From Candidatus Polarisedimenticolia bacterium (GTDB lineage: Bacteria; Acidobacteriota; Polarisedimenticolia; Gp22-AA2; AA152): a stretch of 40,528 nucleotides of DNA. Of this stretch, positions 25,112 through 33,073 are shown in pieces (position 1 is the stretch's first letter; the number at the start of each line of letters is the position of its first letter). The position numbers were made by a program, and so were the translations under genes. A model generated the notes under the pieces. It saw only the letters and a list, made by a program, of their open reading frames with translations, was not told the DNA's origin and made no database searches. Location of the stretch: positions 1 to 40,528 of the forward strand of contig DASTZC010000182.1 in the NCBI GenBank assembly GCA_035764505.1, in the 5' to 3' direction.

Positions 25112-26749
25112 ATGCTCCTGCGCCGCGCGTTGGTCCTGGTGGCCCTGGTCGTTCTGCCCGGATGGCTGTGCCGCTGCCAGGCTCCGCAAGCCGACAAGCT
25201 GCGAGTGGAGCAGGTGCTGCGGATGCGCATGCGCGAGAATCCGCCCGACATCGACCCGGCATCGTCGGCCGATTCGCTTTCCGATCGGATCAACCTGGCC
25301 GTCCATGACGGCCTGGTCGATTTCGATCCGGCCAGCCTCGAGGTCGTCCCCGCCGTGGCGCAGAGCTGGGACTATTCGTCCGACGGGCAGGAGATCACCT
25401 TTCATCTGCGTCCCGGCGTGCGCTTCCACAATGGCCGCGTGCTCACTTCCGCCGACGTCGTCTACTCCTTCACCCGCCTGCTCGATCCCAAAGTCGGCGC
25501 CAAGCGCAAGGAGATCCTCGAAGCGATCCGCGGCGCCGAGGCCTTCGGGACCGGAAAAGCGGCTTCGGTGGAGGGAATCCAGGCAGCGGACGCGCAGACG
25601 GTGCGCATCGCGCTGGCGCGACCCCTACCCCACTTCCTGCAGCTGCTCGCGACCCCGGCCGCGTCGATCGTGCCGAAGGAGATCTACGACGATCCCGCCA
25701 AGGGCTACCTGGCGCAGCCCGTGGGCTGCGGTCCGTTCCGGGTGAGCCGCTGGGAGCGCTCGAGCGGGATGGAGCTCGCCGCCTTCGCCGACTACTACGG
25801 CGGGCGCCCGAAGCTGGATCGAATCCAGGTGCGCTTCATCGAGAACCCTGCCGGAGCGATGGAGGAGTACCGGCGCGGCGGGCTCGACTACATGGATGAG
25901 ATGGTGGGAAGCGAGAGCGCCATCGCCAAAGAGCTGCCGCAGGACTACCGCAAGGGGCCGATGCTGGGATCGTTTTATTTCGGATTCAACCTGGCGCGGC
26001 CGCCCTTCAAGGGGAACGTGAGCCTGCGCAAGGCGCTGAATTACGCGGTCGACCGAAAATCCCTGTGTGAGCAGACCTTCGAAGGAACGCTGACGCCCGC
26101 CCACGGCATCCTCGTCCCGGGAACCCCCGGCTACAACCCCGACCTCAAGGGGTACGAATACGATCCGGCCCGCGCCCGCGAGCTGCTGGCGCAGGCGGGC
26201 TATCCGGGCGGGAAGGGCTTCAAACCGATCGATCTCTGGGTGAACAACAACCAGAAGCTGCTCGAGGCCGCCCAGAAAGTCCAGGCCGACCTCCAGGCGG
26301 TGGGGATTCCGGTGCGCGTCAAGGCGGTCGATTTCGCCACCTTTCTGCAGGCGCTGCAGGGAACGCCGGAAACTCCCGGAGAAGCCCTGTTCTACCGTTA
26401 CGGCTGGAACGCCGATTATCCCGATCCAGATGCTTTCCTCTACTGGCTGCTGCACTCGCGCAACATCGGCCCCGCGGGAAACATCGGCCGCTACTCGAAC
26501 CCGAAGGTGGACCAGCTGCTGGATCAAGCCCGCGGCCTGGTCCGCATGGAGGAGCGCATTCCTCTGTACCGCGAGGCGGAGCGTATCGCCGTGGAGGATG
26601 ACGCCGCCTGGCTCTTCCTGGCCGATTACACTCAGAGGGTCCTGATCAAGCCCTACGTGAAGGGCGTGGTCCTCTGCCCGCTCGGCTCGATGCGCATCCC
26701 GCTCGACCGCCTCTGGATCGAGGGCGGTCGCCCAACGGCGAAGCCTTGA
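25112..26749 (+). CDS. Extracellular peptide-type solute-binding protein (SBP family 5)
   Basis: A 545-residue DppA/OppA-type binding protein. It has a hydrophobic export signal (1-22) ending GWLCRC; a lipobox is possible but not canonical. Family blocks include YDGLVDFDP-like HDGLVDFDPASLEVVPAVAQSWDYS, FHLRPGVRFHNGRVLTSADVVYSFTRLLDP, YLAQPVGCGPFRVSRWER and LRKALNYAVDRKSL. The ligand may be an oligopeptide, but this family also binds sugars, nickel-chelates and other solutes. GGAGGAGG precedes the ATG. The stop overlaps the following permease start (TTGA). Confidence 0.93.
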   Translation: MLLRRALVLVALVVLPGWLCRCQAPQADKLRVEQVLRMRMRENPPDIDPASSADSLSDRINLAVHDGLVDFDPASLEVVPAVAQSWDYSSDGQEITFHLRPGVRFHNGRVLTSADVVYSFTRLLDPKVGAKRKEILEAIRGAEAFGTGKAASVEGIQAADAQTVRIALARPLPHFLQLLATPAASIVPKEIYDDPAKGYLAQPVGCGPFRVSRWERSSGMELAAFADYYGGRPKLDRIQVRFIENPAGAMEEYRRGGLDYMDEMVGSESAIAKELPQDYRKGPMLGSFYFGFNLARPPFKGNVSLRKALNYAVDRKSLCEQTFEGTLTPAHGILVPGTPGYNPDLKGYEYDPARARELLAQAGYPGGKGFKPIDLWVNNNQKLLEAAQKVQADLQAVGIPVRVKAVDFATFLQALQGTPETPGEALFYRYGWNADYPDPDAFLYWLLHSRNIGPAGNIGRYSNPKVDQLLDQARGLVRMEERIPLYREAERIAVEDDAAWLFLADYTQRVLIKPYVKGVVLCPLGSMRIPLDRLWIEGGRPTAKP

Positions 26750-27711
26750 GCGGATTCCTCCTGAGGCGGATCCTCGGGGTCGTTCCGGTCCTCTGGGCGG
26801 TGGTCACGGTAATCTGGATGATTCTCTTCATCCTTCCGGGCGACCCCGCCGCCATCCTGGCAGGGGGGTTTCGCGCCGACCCGCAGGTGCTGGCGCGAAT
26901 CCGAGCCGAGTGGGGACTCGACGATCCGGCGCCGCGCCAATACCTGCACTACATCGGCCGGCTGGCGCACGGCGACCTCGGGTCTTCCTACCTCCAGGGA
27001 AGGCCGGTATCCCGCATCGTGGCCGAAGCGCTTCCCGCCACCGTCATCCTGGCGTTCAGCGCGCTGCTGATTGCCGCGGCCGCCGGCGTCGGCATGGGCC
27101 TGGTGTCGGCGGCCAAGGCGAAGCGCTGGCCCGACGACCTGCTTTCCTTCTTTTCACTGGTGCTCATTTCGCTGCCGGTCTTCTGGATCGGCATGATGCT
27201 GATGCTCACCTTCGCCTCCCGCCTGGGGTGGCTGCCGGCGCTCGGATACGGACTGGACGGATGGATCATTCCGGGCACGCAGATCCGGCTGCCCGAGGCG
27301 CGACACCTGGTCCTCCCCGCCCTCACTCTGGCCCTGTTCTCCCTCGGAAACGTGCAGCGCGTGACGCGCGCCAGCCTGCTCGACGTCCTGCAGCAGCCCT
27401 ACATCCTCAGCTCCTTCGCCCGCGGCGCTGGGCCGCTGCGGGTCCACCTGCGCTCGGCGCTGCGCAACGCGCTGGTCCCCATCGTCACGGTCCTGGGGAT
27501 CGACCTGGCGGCGCTCCTGGGAGGGGCGGTCGCCACCGAATTCGTCTTCGCCTGGCCCGGGCTGGGGAAGACGATCGTCCGCGGCATCGCCGATCGCGAC
27601 CTGCCGGTGGTGGAAGGTGGGGTCCTCTGCCTGTGCGCCGCCTTCATTCTCGTGAACCTCCTCGTCGACCTCTGCTACGCCTGGCTGGATCCACGCATTC
27701 GGCTACAATAG
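26746..27711 (+). CDS. Peptide-type ABC transporter permease (DppB/OppB-like)
   Basis: A 321-residue inner-membrane permease starting at a TTG that overlaps the binding-protein stop. Family blocks: LRRILGVVPVLWAVVTVIWM in the first span, LPGDPAAILAGG, RIRAEWGLDDPAPRQYLHYI and LGSSYLQGRPVS. The EAA loop is reduced (ILSSFARGAGPLRVHLRSALRNAL), and EFVFAWPGLGK is present. It forms the membrane channel with the DppC-like protein. The gene order C, binding protein, B is the reverse of the usual B, C order, and the DppD/DppF ATPases must come from elsewhere. Confidence 0.93.
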   Translation: MSGFLLRRILGVVPVLWAVVTVIWMILFILPGDPAAILAGGFRADPQVLARIRAEWGLDDPAPRQYLHYIGRLAHGDLGSSYLQGRPVSRIVAEALPATVILAFSALLIAAAAGVGMGLVSAAKAKRWPDDLLSFFSLVLISLPVFWIGMMLMLTFASRLGWLPALGYGLDGWIIPGTQIRLPEARHLVLPALTLALFSLGNVQRVTRASLLDVLQQPYILSSFARGAGPLRVHLRSALRNALVPIVTVLGIDLAALLGGAVATEFVFAWPGLGKTIVRGIADRDLPVVEGGVLCLCAAFILVNLLVDLCYAWLDPRIRLQ

Positions 27712-27718
27712 CCGTTCG

Positions 27719-28780
27719 ATGGAAAACCTCTACGGCAAGGACCGGCACGCGCTGGAAGGCGTGGTGGCGCCGCTGTGCGGCAAGCCCTTCCATGCCCGGC
27801 AGCTGTTCGAGTGGCTCTACTCCCGAGGCGAGCGCGATTTCGCCCGCATGTCGGATCTGCCGCGGTCGCTGCGCGACAGCCTCCGGCGGAGCTTCCGCGC
27901 CGCCCTGCCGGCGGTGGAGCTGGCGCAGACCTCCAGCGACGGCACGATCAAGTACCTGCTGCGGCTGGACGACGGGAAGGCGGTGGAGTCGGTCTACATC
28001 CCGGAGAAGCGCCGCATCACCTTCTGCGTCTCTTCCCAGATCGGCTGTCCGCTGGGATGCGCCTTCTGCCTCACCGCCCGCATGGGGCTGGTGCGCAACC
28101 TGACGCCGGGGGAGATCGCGGGACAGGCGGCGCTGCTGGCGCAGTCCCACCGCCTGCCGCCGAACGGCTACAACCTCGTCTTCATGGGGATGGGCGAGCC
28201 GCTGAACAACTACGACAACGTCATGGGCGCCTTCCGGCTCCTCACCGATCCCCGCGGCATGGGCATCGCCCCGCGCCACATCACCCTGTCGACGGCGGGG
28301 GTGGTCCCGGGAATCCTGAGGCTCGCGAAGGAGCCTTCCCGGCCGCGCCTGGCGGTGTCGCTGTCCGCCACCACCGACGCGCGGCGCGATGCGCTGATGC
28401 CGATCAATCGCGCCTATCCGCTGCAGGAGCTGTTCTCCGCGCTGCGCGCCGTTCCCCTGGCGCCGCGCGAGCGGATCACGTTCGAGTACGTGCTGCTGCG
28501 AGGCATCAACGACACGCGGGAAGACGCGGCCCGGCTCGCGCGGCTGGCGGCGGGATTGCCGGTCAAGATAAACCTGATTCCCTACAACGACGCCGCGGTG
28601 GCCGGCTACGATGCTCCCCGCGTCCCGGCGGCGCGCGCCTTCCGCGATCTCCTGCTCGAGAGGCGCATTCCGGCGTCGCTGCGCCGGCGCCGCGGGGCGG
28701 ACATCTCCGCTGCCTGCGGCCAGCTGGCGATCCTGGACACGGCCACACTCGAGCATCCCCCCGCCGGAGGCGACACATGA
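27719..28780 (+). CDS. rlmN: Dual-specificity RNA methyltransferase RlmN
   Basis: A 353-residue radical SAM enzyme that methylates C2 of A2503 in 23S rRNA and A37 of some tRNAs. The cluster-binding cysteines are C110-x3-C114-x2-C117 (CPLGCAFC). The two methyl-transfer cysteines are Cys103 (TFCVSSQIGC) and Cys333 in ADISAACGQL, matching E. coli Cys118 and Cys355. FMGMGEPLNNYDNV and LAVSLSATTD are family blocks. The gene is complete. It starts 7 nt after the permease gene and overlaps the SDR gene by ATGA. The Cfr resistance paralogue is less likely given the full RlmN signature. Confidence 0.96.
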   Translation: MENLYGKDRHALEGVVAPLCGKPFHARQLFEWLYSRGERDFARMSDLPRSLRDSLRRSFRAALPAVELAQTSSDGTIKYLLRLDDGKAVESVYIPEKRRITFCVSSQIGCPLGCAFCLTARMGLVRNLTPGEIAGQAALLAQSHRLPPNGYNLVFMGMGEPLNNYDNVMGAFRLLTDPRGMGIAPRHITLSTAGVVPGILRLAKEPSRPRLAVSLSATTDARRDALMPINRAYPLQELFSALRAVPLAPRERITFEYVLLRGINDTREDAARLARLAAGLPVKINLIPYNDAAVAGYDAPRVPAARAFRDLLLERRIPASLRRRRGADISAACGQLAILDTATLEHPPAGGDT

Positions 28781-29532
28781 TCGATCTGAAGGGACAGGTG
28801 GCTCTGGTGACCGGAGGCTCGCGGGGGATCGGACGTGCCGCCTGCCTGTTGCTGGCGCGGCATGGCGCCGACGTGGCGCTCGGATACCGGCTGGACCGTG
28901 AGGCGGCGGAAAGCGTGCGGGAGGAGATCGAGCGCGCGGGGAAGCGCGGCCTGGCGGTGCCCGGCGACCTGTCGCGCCGGCGGGATGCCGAGACACTGGT
29001 GCGCAGCACGGTGGAGACCTTCGGGCGCCTCGACATCCTGGTGAACAATCACGGCATCTGGAAGGACGGCCCGATCGAATCGATGACCGAGGAGGACTGG
29101 GACGAAACCCTGGATGTCAACCTCAAGGGGGTCTTCCTGTGCACCCGGGCGGCCGTCCCCGTGATGCGGCGCCAGGGGCGGGGGCGCATCGTGAACATCG
29201 CCTCCACCGCGGGGCAGCGCGGCGAGGCGCAGCATTCCCACTATGCCGCGTCGAAGGGAGGCATCATCTCGTTCACCAAGAGTCTGGGGCCGGAGCTCTG
29301 CCGGGACGGGATCCTGGTGAACTGCGTGGCGCCGGGATGGGTCGACACCGACATGAGCGCCGAGGCGCTGGCGGGAGCCGAGCGCTCGCGCATCCTCTCG
29401 ACCATCCCGATGGGGCGTCCCGGAACTCCGGAGGAGATTGCCGGGGCGATCCTCTTTTTCGCCTCCGATCTCTCCGGCTACTGCTGCGGGGAGGTCTTGA
29501 ACGTCAATGGAGGGTCGGTCCTGTGCGGTTGA
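28777..29532 (+). CDS. Short-chain dehydrogenase/reductase (FabG-like)
   Basis: A 251-residue classical SDR. The cofactor motif is TGGSRGIG (12-19), the structural motif NNHGI (90-94), and the catalytic residues are Ser143, Tyr156 and Lys160 (YAASK). The C-terminal block GRPGTPEEIAGAILFFASD is typical of 3-oxoacyl-ACP reductases. Arg38 just after the second strand (GYRLDRE) suggests NADPH. It may be FabG or another NADPH-dependent ketoreductase; no fatty acid synthesis genes are adjacent. ATGA overlap with rlmN indicates translational coupling. Confidence 0.92.
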   Translation: MIDLKGQVALVTGGSRGIGRAACLLLARHGADVALGYRLDREAAESVREEIERAGKRGLAVPGDLSRRRDAETLVRSTVETFGRLDILVNNHGIWKDGPIESMTEEDWDETLDVNLKGVFLCTRAAVPVMRRQGRGRIVNIASTAGQRGEAQHSHYAASKGGIISFTKSLGPELCRDGILVNCVAPGWVDTDMSAEALAGAERSRILSTIPMGRPGTPEEIAGAILFFASDLSGYCCGEVLNVNGGSVLCG

Positions 29533-29558
29533 CAGGAAACCCACTTTTCGGGCATAAA
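29529..29558 (+). promoter_or_regulatory. Candidate promoter for the ferredoxin gene (TTGACA-N18-CATAAA)
   Basis: A perfect TTGACA (29529-29534) overlaps the SDR stop codon, with CATAAA 18 nt downstream. A short inverted repeat (CGGGC..GCCCG at 29549-29566) spans the -10 and could be an operator or leader hairpin. Confidence 0.45.
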
Positions 29559-29627
29559 TCTAGCCCGGATTAGCAACCAGAGCGGGATTCCCGCCGATCC
29601 CTTTCCGCGATTGAGGAGAAGATCTCA

Positions 29628-29939
29628 ATGGCCTACGTGATTACTGAAAAGTGCCTGGGAGAGCGGTACGCGACGTGCGTTGCCGTCTGCCCCGTGGACT
29701 GCATCTATCCCGGGGACTACCAGGGTCAGGAATTCATGGTCATCGACCCGGTAGTCTGCATCGACTGCGGCGCCTGCCTTCCCGAGTGCCCGATCGAGGC
29801 CATCGTCGAAACGCCGGACGAGGATCCCGACTACGCGAAGATCAACGCCGATCTCACTCCCTCGTTCAAGGGCAATCCGGCGGTCACGCCGCGGCCGAGC
29901 AACGATCCGCCCCGCAAGCCGGGCAACAAGCTGGCCTGA
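29628..29939 (+). CDS. 7Fe ferredoxin ([3Fe-4S][4Fe-4S])
   Basis: A 103-residue electron carrier. Cysteines at 9, 17, 21, 25, 44, 47, 50 and 54 match the spacing of Azotobacter FdI/Thermus-type ferredoxins. C9, C17 and C54 would bind the 3Fe cluster, and C21, C44, C47 and C50 the 4Fe cluster. Position 12, a Cys in FdI, is Glu here, which is consistent with a 3Fe rather than a 4Fe site. The C-terminal 40 residues are Pro-rich and probably flexible. GAGGAG precedes the ATG by about 10 nt. It is transcribed as a short unit ending at a strong terminator. The redox partner is unknown. Confidence 0.94.
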   Translation: MAYVITEKCLGERYATCVAVCPVDCIYPGDYQGQEFMVIDPVVCIDCGACLPECPIEAIVETPDEDPDYAKINADLTPSFKGNPAVTPRPSNDPPRKPGNKLA

Positions 29940-29955
29940 TTCGAGCCTTCGACCC

Positions 29956-29988
29956 GCCCCGCCGCCCCACGCGGCGGGGCTTTTTTTT
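29956..29988 (+). terminator. Strong Rho-independent terminator after ferredoxin
   Basis: A 10 bp perfect GC-rich stem (29956-29965 with 29971-29980) with a 5 nt loop is followed by eight T residues (29981-29988). It lies 16 nt after the ferredoxin stop and 10 nt before the convergent ThiE-like gene. Confidence 0.93.
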
Positions 29989-29998
29989 CGTCCCAGGC

Positions 29999-30604
29999 TC
30001 AATCACCGACGCGCACCCTTTGCACCAGCTCCTTCACCGACCGCGCGCGCACGAAGGCCGAGATCATGGCGACTCCGGTCAGGGGCAATCCCCGCAGCGG
30101 CTGGAGCCGCTCGGGCGTGATGCCGCCGATCGCGTAGACGGGAATCCGGATGCGGCGCAGGATCGACTCGAGACGGGGAATGCCGAGCGGCTCTCCGAAC
30201 GCGGCCTTGGAAGGCGTTGGAAATATCGGCCCGACGAACAGATAATCGGCGCCGCGCTCCTGCGCGTCGATCGCTTCTTCCAGCGAGTGGGTGGAAGCGC
30301 CGATCACGAAATCCTCGCCCGACATCCTGCGCGCCGTCTCGACCGGCAGCCCGGCGCGCCCCAGGTGCGCTCCCTGCGCCGCCGCCGCGAGCGCGACGTC
30401 GACCCGATCGTTCACGAACACGGTGGTGCGGCTCCCCTCCGCCTCCGCCAGGACGCTGCGGACCAGCGCCAGCAGGGGTCTGCCGGGCAGGTCCTTCTCG
30501 CGCACCTGCACCCGCTCGGCACCCGCGGCGATCGCCTCGCGCACCAGGCGGAGGAGGAACTCCTCGGAGGCGAGCTTGCGATCGGTGACCAGGTAGGCTT
30601 CCAG
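29999..30604 (-). CDS. thiE: Thiamine-phosphate synthase/TenI-like protein
   Basis: A TIM-barrel protein of the ThiE/TenI family: VQVREKDLPGR, DRVDVALAAAAQGAHLGR, GASTHSLEEA, GADYLFVGPIFPTPSKA and VYAIGGITPE. ThiE joins the thiazole and pyrimidine phosphates; TenI aromatises the thiazole. No other thiamine genes are nearby, so the choice is open. The first ATG/GTG/TTG in frame is a GTG at 30544, which would remove the first beta-strand (YLVTDRKL). The frame is open upstream, and a CTG at 30604, 4 nt after AGAGAGGG, gives a full-length 201-residue protein. I therefore propose a CTG start. It lies 10 nt downstream of the small membrane protein gene. Confidence 0.85.
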   Translation of the reverse strand: MEAYLVTDRKLASEEFLLRLVREAIAAGAERVQVREKDLPGRPLLALVRSVLAEAEGSRTTVFVNDRVDVALAAAAQGAHLGRAGLPVETARRMSGEDFVIGASTHSLEEAIDAQERGADYLFVGPIFPTPSKAAFGEPLGIPRLESILRRIRIPVYAIGGITPERLQPLRGLPLTGVAMISAFVRARSVKELVQRVRVGD

Positions 30605-30614
30605 AAAGCCCTCT

Positions 30615-30854
30615 CTAGCGCCGCTCCATCCGGATGAAGGCGAGCGAGTCGATGGCCCCCACCAGCAGGTGGAGCGCCCCCATTCCGGAGACGGCGCCGC
30701 GCGCGAAGGGGCTCATGACCAGCCCCTGCAGCACCGGCAGCTGGGCCACGAAATAGTTGCTGTCCCAGAAAGGCGACCAGGGGACGAGCAGGAGGAAAAT
30801 GCCGACTTCGAAGAGATAGAAGAGGTAGACGAGGGCCCGCAGCCGCTGTTTCAT
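30615..30854 (-). CDS. Small two-span membrane protein, function unknown
   Basis: A 79-residue protein starting at the ATG at 30854. Residues 8-25 (ALVYLFYLFEVGIFLLLVPW) and about 52-70 are hydrophobic, separated by an aromatic loop PFWDSNYF. The frame extends further upstream to 31022, but that part is Arg/Pro-rich and overlaps the divergent promoter region, so the short form is preferred. I do not recognise the family. It is encoded just upstream of thiE, and divergent to mqnA, with its own promoter at 30927-30956. Confidence 0.7.
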   Translation of the reverse strand: MKQRLRALVYLFYLFEVGIFLLLVPWSPFWDSNYFVAQLPVLQGLVMSPFARGAVSGMGALHLLVGAIDSLAFIRMERR

Positions 30855-30926
30855 GAGTTCCGCGCCGGCCCTCGGGACGTTTCCCCGCCGCTGGCGTTTC
30901 TCCTTCGTCGACAGGACGGACTCGTC

Positions 30927-30956
30927 ATCATAGTGGCGCGCAGCCCGCCCTGTCCA
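30927..30956 (-). promoter_or_regulatory. Promoter for the small membrane protein/thiE pair (TGGACA-N18-TATGAT)
   Basis: -35 TGGACA (30956-30951) and -10 TATGAT (30932-30927) on the minus strand with 18 nt spacing. The predicted leader is about 66 nt. It is divergent from, and about 50 nt away from, the mqnA promoter. Confidence 0.6.
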
Positions 30957-31004
30957 GGGACGGAACCCTCTTTCGCGGCGGATTGGCGCGCTCCCCGGCG
31001 GCGA

Positions 31005-31032
31005 TTGACAGGCGGGATCCACCTGCTAGAAT
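31005..31032 (+). promoter_or_regulatory. Promoter for mqnA-mqnC (TTGACA-N16-TAGAAT)
   Basis: Perfect -35 TTGACA (31005-31010), 16 nt spacer, -10 TAGAAT (31027-31032). Transcription near 31039 gives a leader of about 22 nt to the ATG at 31061. Confidence 0.85.
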
Positions 31033-31060
31033 CACCTCTCCTTTCGACGTGAGAGCCCCC

Positions 31061-31900
31061 ATGTCGCTGCCGCGCATCGCCGTCGTCGATTACCTGAATG
31101 CCCGCCCGCTGGTGCGCGGCTTCAACCGTCCGCCCCTGGCGGAGGCGGTGCGCCTGCTGGCCGGCTCGCCGGCCCGCTGCGCCGACTGGCTGCGCGACGG
31201 CGCGGTGGATGCCGCCCTGATTCCCAGCATCGAGTACCTGCGCATCCCGGGGCTGCGGGTCGTCCCCGGCATGGCGATCTCGGCGCGGCGCGAGGCCCGC
31301 TCGGTCCTGCTCTTCTCCCGCGCCCGCCTCTCCGAGATCCGGACCGTGGCGCTGGACCGATCGTCGCGCACCTCGGCGGCATTGGTGCGCATCCTGCTGC
31401 GCGCGCGCTCCCGCCATCGGGTCGATTATCGCCCCGCCGAGCCCGATCTCTCCCGCATGCTGTCGGACTGCGACGCCGCGCTGCTGATCGGGGACGCGGC
31501 GCTGCGGGCCGCGCCGCGCGACGTCAAGGCCTACGATCTCGCCTCGGAATGGCACACACTGACCGGGCTGCCTTTCGTCTTCGCCTTCTGGGCGGTTGCT
31601 CCCAAAGCAGCGCATCCTCTGCCCGTGGAAGCTTTCCTCGAGTCGAAGCGCATCGGGCTGGCGGAGCGCGATCGGATCGCCGCCGAGGCGTCGGCGGACC
31701 TGGGGCTGCCGGCGCGATCGCTGGAGAGCTATCTCACCGAGAACATCCACTACGATCTCGGCGAGGAGGAGATGAAGGCTCTCTGGCTGTTCTACCGTCT
31801 CGCCCGGGAGTCGTCGATTGTCGAGCGCGCCTCGGATCTCGCCTTTTTCGGCAGGGAGCCCGTCGCCTCGCGGCCGCTCGCCACGGAGGGTCTGCCGTGA
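31061..31900 (+). CDS. mqnA: Chorismate dehydratase MqnA (futalosine pathway)
   Basis: A 279-residue member of the MqnA/MqnD periplasmic-binding-like fold. It converts chorismate to 3-enolpyruvylbenzoate, the first step of futalosine-dependent menaquinone synthesis. Recognisable blocks are AVVDYLNARPLVRGF at the start, GAVDAALIPSIEYLR, SRTSAALVRILL, DAALLIGDAAL and LTGLPFVFAFWAV. The substrate-binding Asn (YLNARPL) is retained. The ATG is the first start after the promoter. The stop overlaps the mqnC start (GTGA), and the pairing with mqnC makes the assignment secure. Confidence 0.95.
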   Translation: MSLPRIAVVDYLNARPLVRGFNRPPLAEAVRLLAGSPARCADWLRDGAVDAALIPSIEYLRIPGLRVVPGMAISARREARSVLLFSRARLSEIRTVALDRSSRTSAALVRILLRARSRHRVDYRPAEPDLSRMLSDCDAALLIGDAALRAAPRDVKAYDLASEWHTLTGLPFVFAFWAVAPKAAHPLPVEAFLESKRIGLAERDRIAAEASADLGLPARSLESYLTENIHYDLGEEEMKALWLFYRLARESSIVERASDLAFFGREPVASRPLATEGLP

Positions 31901-33066
31901 GCCGGACGACCCCCGAAGCCGCGAGAATCCTGGAGAAGTCGGTTTGCGGGGAGCGCCTGGAGGCGGCCGAAGCCCGGCGCCTGTTCGACGAGGCGGAGCT
32001 CATCGACCTGGCGCTCGCCGCTGACGCGGTCCGCGACCGGCTCCATCCCGAGCGCGCCGTGACCTACATCGTCGATCGCAACATCAATTACACCAACTAC
32101 TGTGTCACCAAGTGCGCATTCTGCGCCTTCTACCGCGCTCCCGGCGACGAGGTGGAAGGATACGTGCATCCCAAGTCGGTGCTGTTCGAGAAGATCGACG
32201 AGACGCTGGCGCTGGGAGGGACGGGAATTCTGTTGCAAGGCGGCCACCACCCGACGCTGCCGCTCGAGTGGTACGAGGACCTGCTCGCCTCGTTCCGCGA
32301 GCGCTATCCGGTGCTGCACCTGCACGCCTTCTCCCCGCCGGAGATCCAGCACCTGGTGCACGTCAGCAAGCGGCCTCTCGAGGAGGTGCTCGTGCGCCTG
32401 AAGAAGGCGGGGCTCGACTCGATCCCGGGAGGCGGCGCCGAGATCCTGGTCGACTCGGTGCGCGACCGCATGGCGCCCCTGAAGGTCGGGGCGGACGCCT
32501 GGCTGCGGGTGATGGATTGCGCGCACCGCCTCGGCATCCCCTCCACCGTCACCATGATGTTCGGACACGTCGAATCGCTGGACGATCGGGTGGAGCACCT
32601 GGTGCGGGTGCGCGACCAGCAGGATGCCACCGGCGGGTTCACGGCGTTCATCGCCTGGACCTACAAGCCGGGCAACACCGAGATGGGCGGCCGCGAGACC
32701 ACCTCCGCCGATTACCTGCGCACCCAGGCGATTGCCCGGCTGTTCGTGGACAACATCCCCAACCTTCAGTCCTCCTGGGTCACGCAGGGGACCCAGATCG
32801 GCCAGATCGCGCTCAAGTATGGCGCCAACGACATGGGCTCGGTGATGATCGAGGAGAACGTCGTGCGCTCCGCCGGCAACACCTTCTGCACCACGCGCGA
32901 CGAGCTGGAGCGGCTGATCGAAGAGGCCGGCTACCATCCGCGCCAGCGCGACACCCTCTACCGCCTCGTGGACCCGCGCCCCATCCCGCCGCAGGGCGCG
33001 CAGCCTGCCGCCAATCTGCGCCGGCCCGAGACCCGCATCCCGCGGGTCGCCCGGGCTTCGGCCTGA
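31897..33066 (+). CDS. mqnC: Cyclic dehypoxanthinyl futalosine synthase MqnC
   Basis: A 389-residue radical SAM enzyme with the cluster motif C69-x3-C73-x2-C76 (CVTKCAFCAFYR), which cyclises dehypoxanthine futalosine. It also has NINYTNYC, GGTGILLQGGHHP, SIPGGGAEIL, TMMFGHVE and NIPNLQSSWVTQG, all typical of MqnC and its relative MqnE. The gene order after mqnA and the HHP motif favour MqnC. The GTG start overlaps the mqnA stop and is preceded by GGAGG. The C-terminal tail (about 365-389) is Pro/Arg-rich and not conserved. mqnB/mqnE and the later genes are outside the window. Confidence 0.94.
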   Translation: MSRTTPEAARILEKSVCGERLEAAEARRLFDEAELIDLALAADAVRDRLHPERAVTYIVDRNINYTNYCVTKCAFCAFYRAPGDEVEGYVHPKSVLFEKIDETLALGGTGILLQGGHHPTLPLEWYEDLLASFRERYPVLHLHAFSPPEIQHLVHVSKRPLEEVLVRLKKAGLDSIPGGGAEILVDSVRDRMAPLKVGADAWLRVMDCAHRLGIPSTVTMMFGHVESLDDRVEHLVRVRDQQDATGGFTAFIAWTYKPGNTEMGGRETTSADYLRTQAIARLFVDNIPNLQSSWVTQGTQIGQIALKYGANDMGSVMIEENVVRSAGNTFCTTRDELERLIEEAGYHPRQRDTLYRLVDPRPIPPQGAQPAANLRRPETRIPRVARASA

Positions 33067-33073
33067 TTCCCTC

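Noticed and set aside
24074-25429. A 451-codon minus-strand open frame
   Set aside because: It is antisense to the DppC-like permease and binding protein; Gln/His/Arg-rich without domains.
27644-28996. A 450-codon minus-strand open frame
   Set aside because: It is antisense to rlmN and the start of the SDR gene; no ribosome binding site or family signature.
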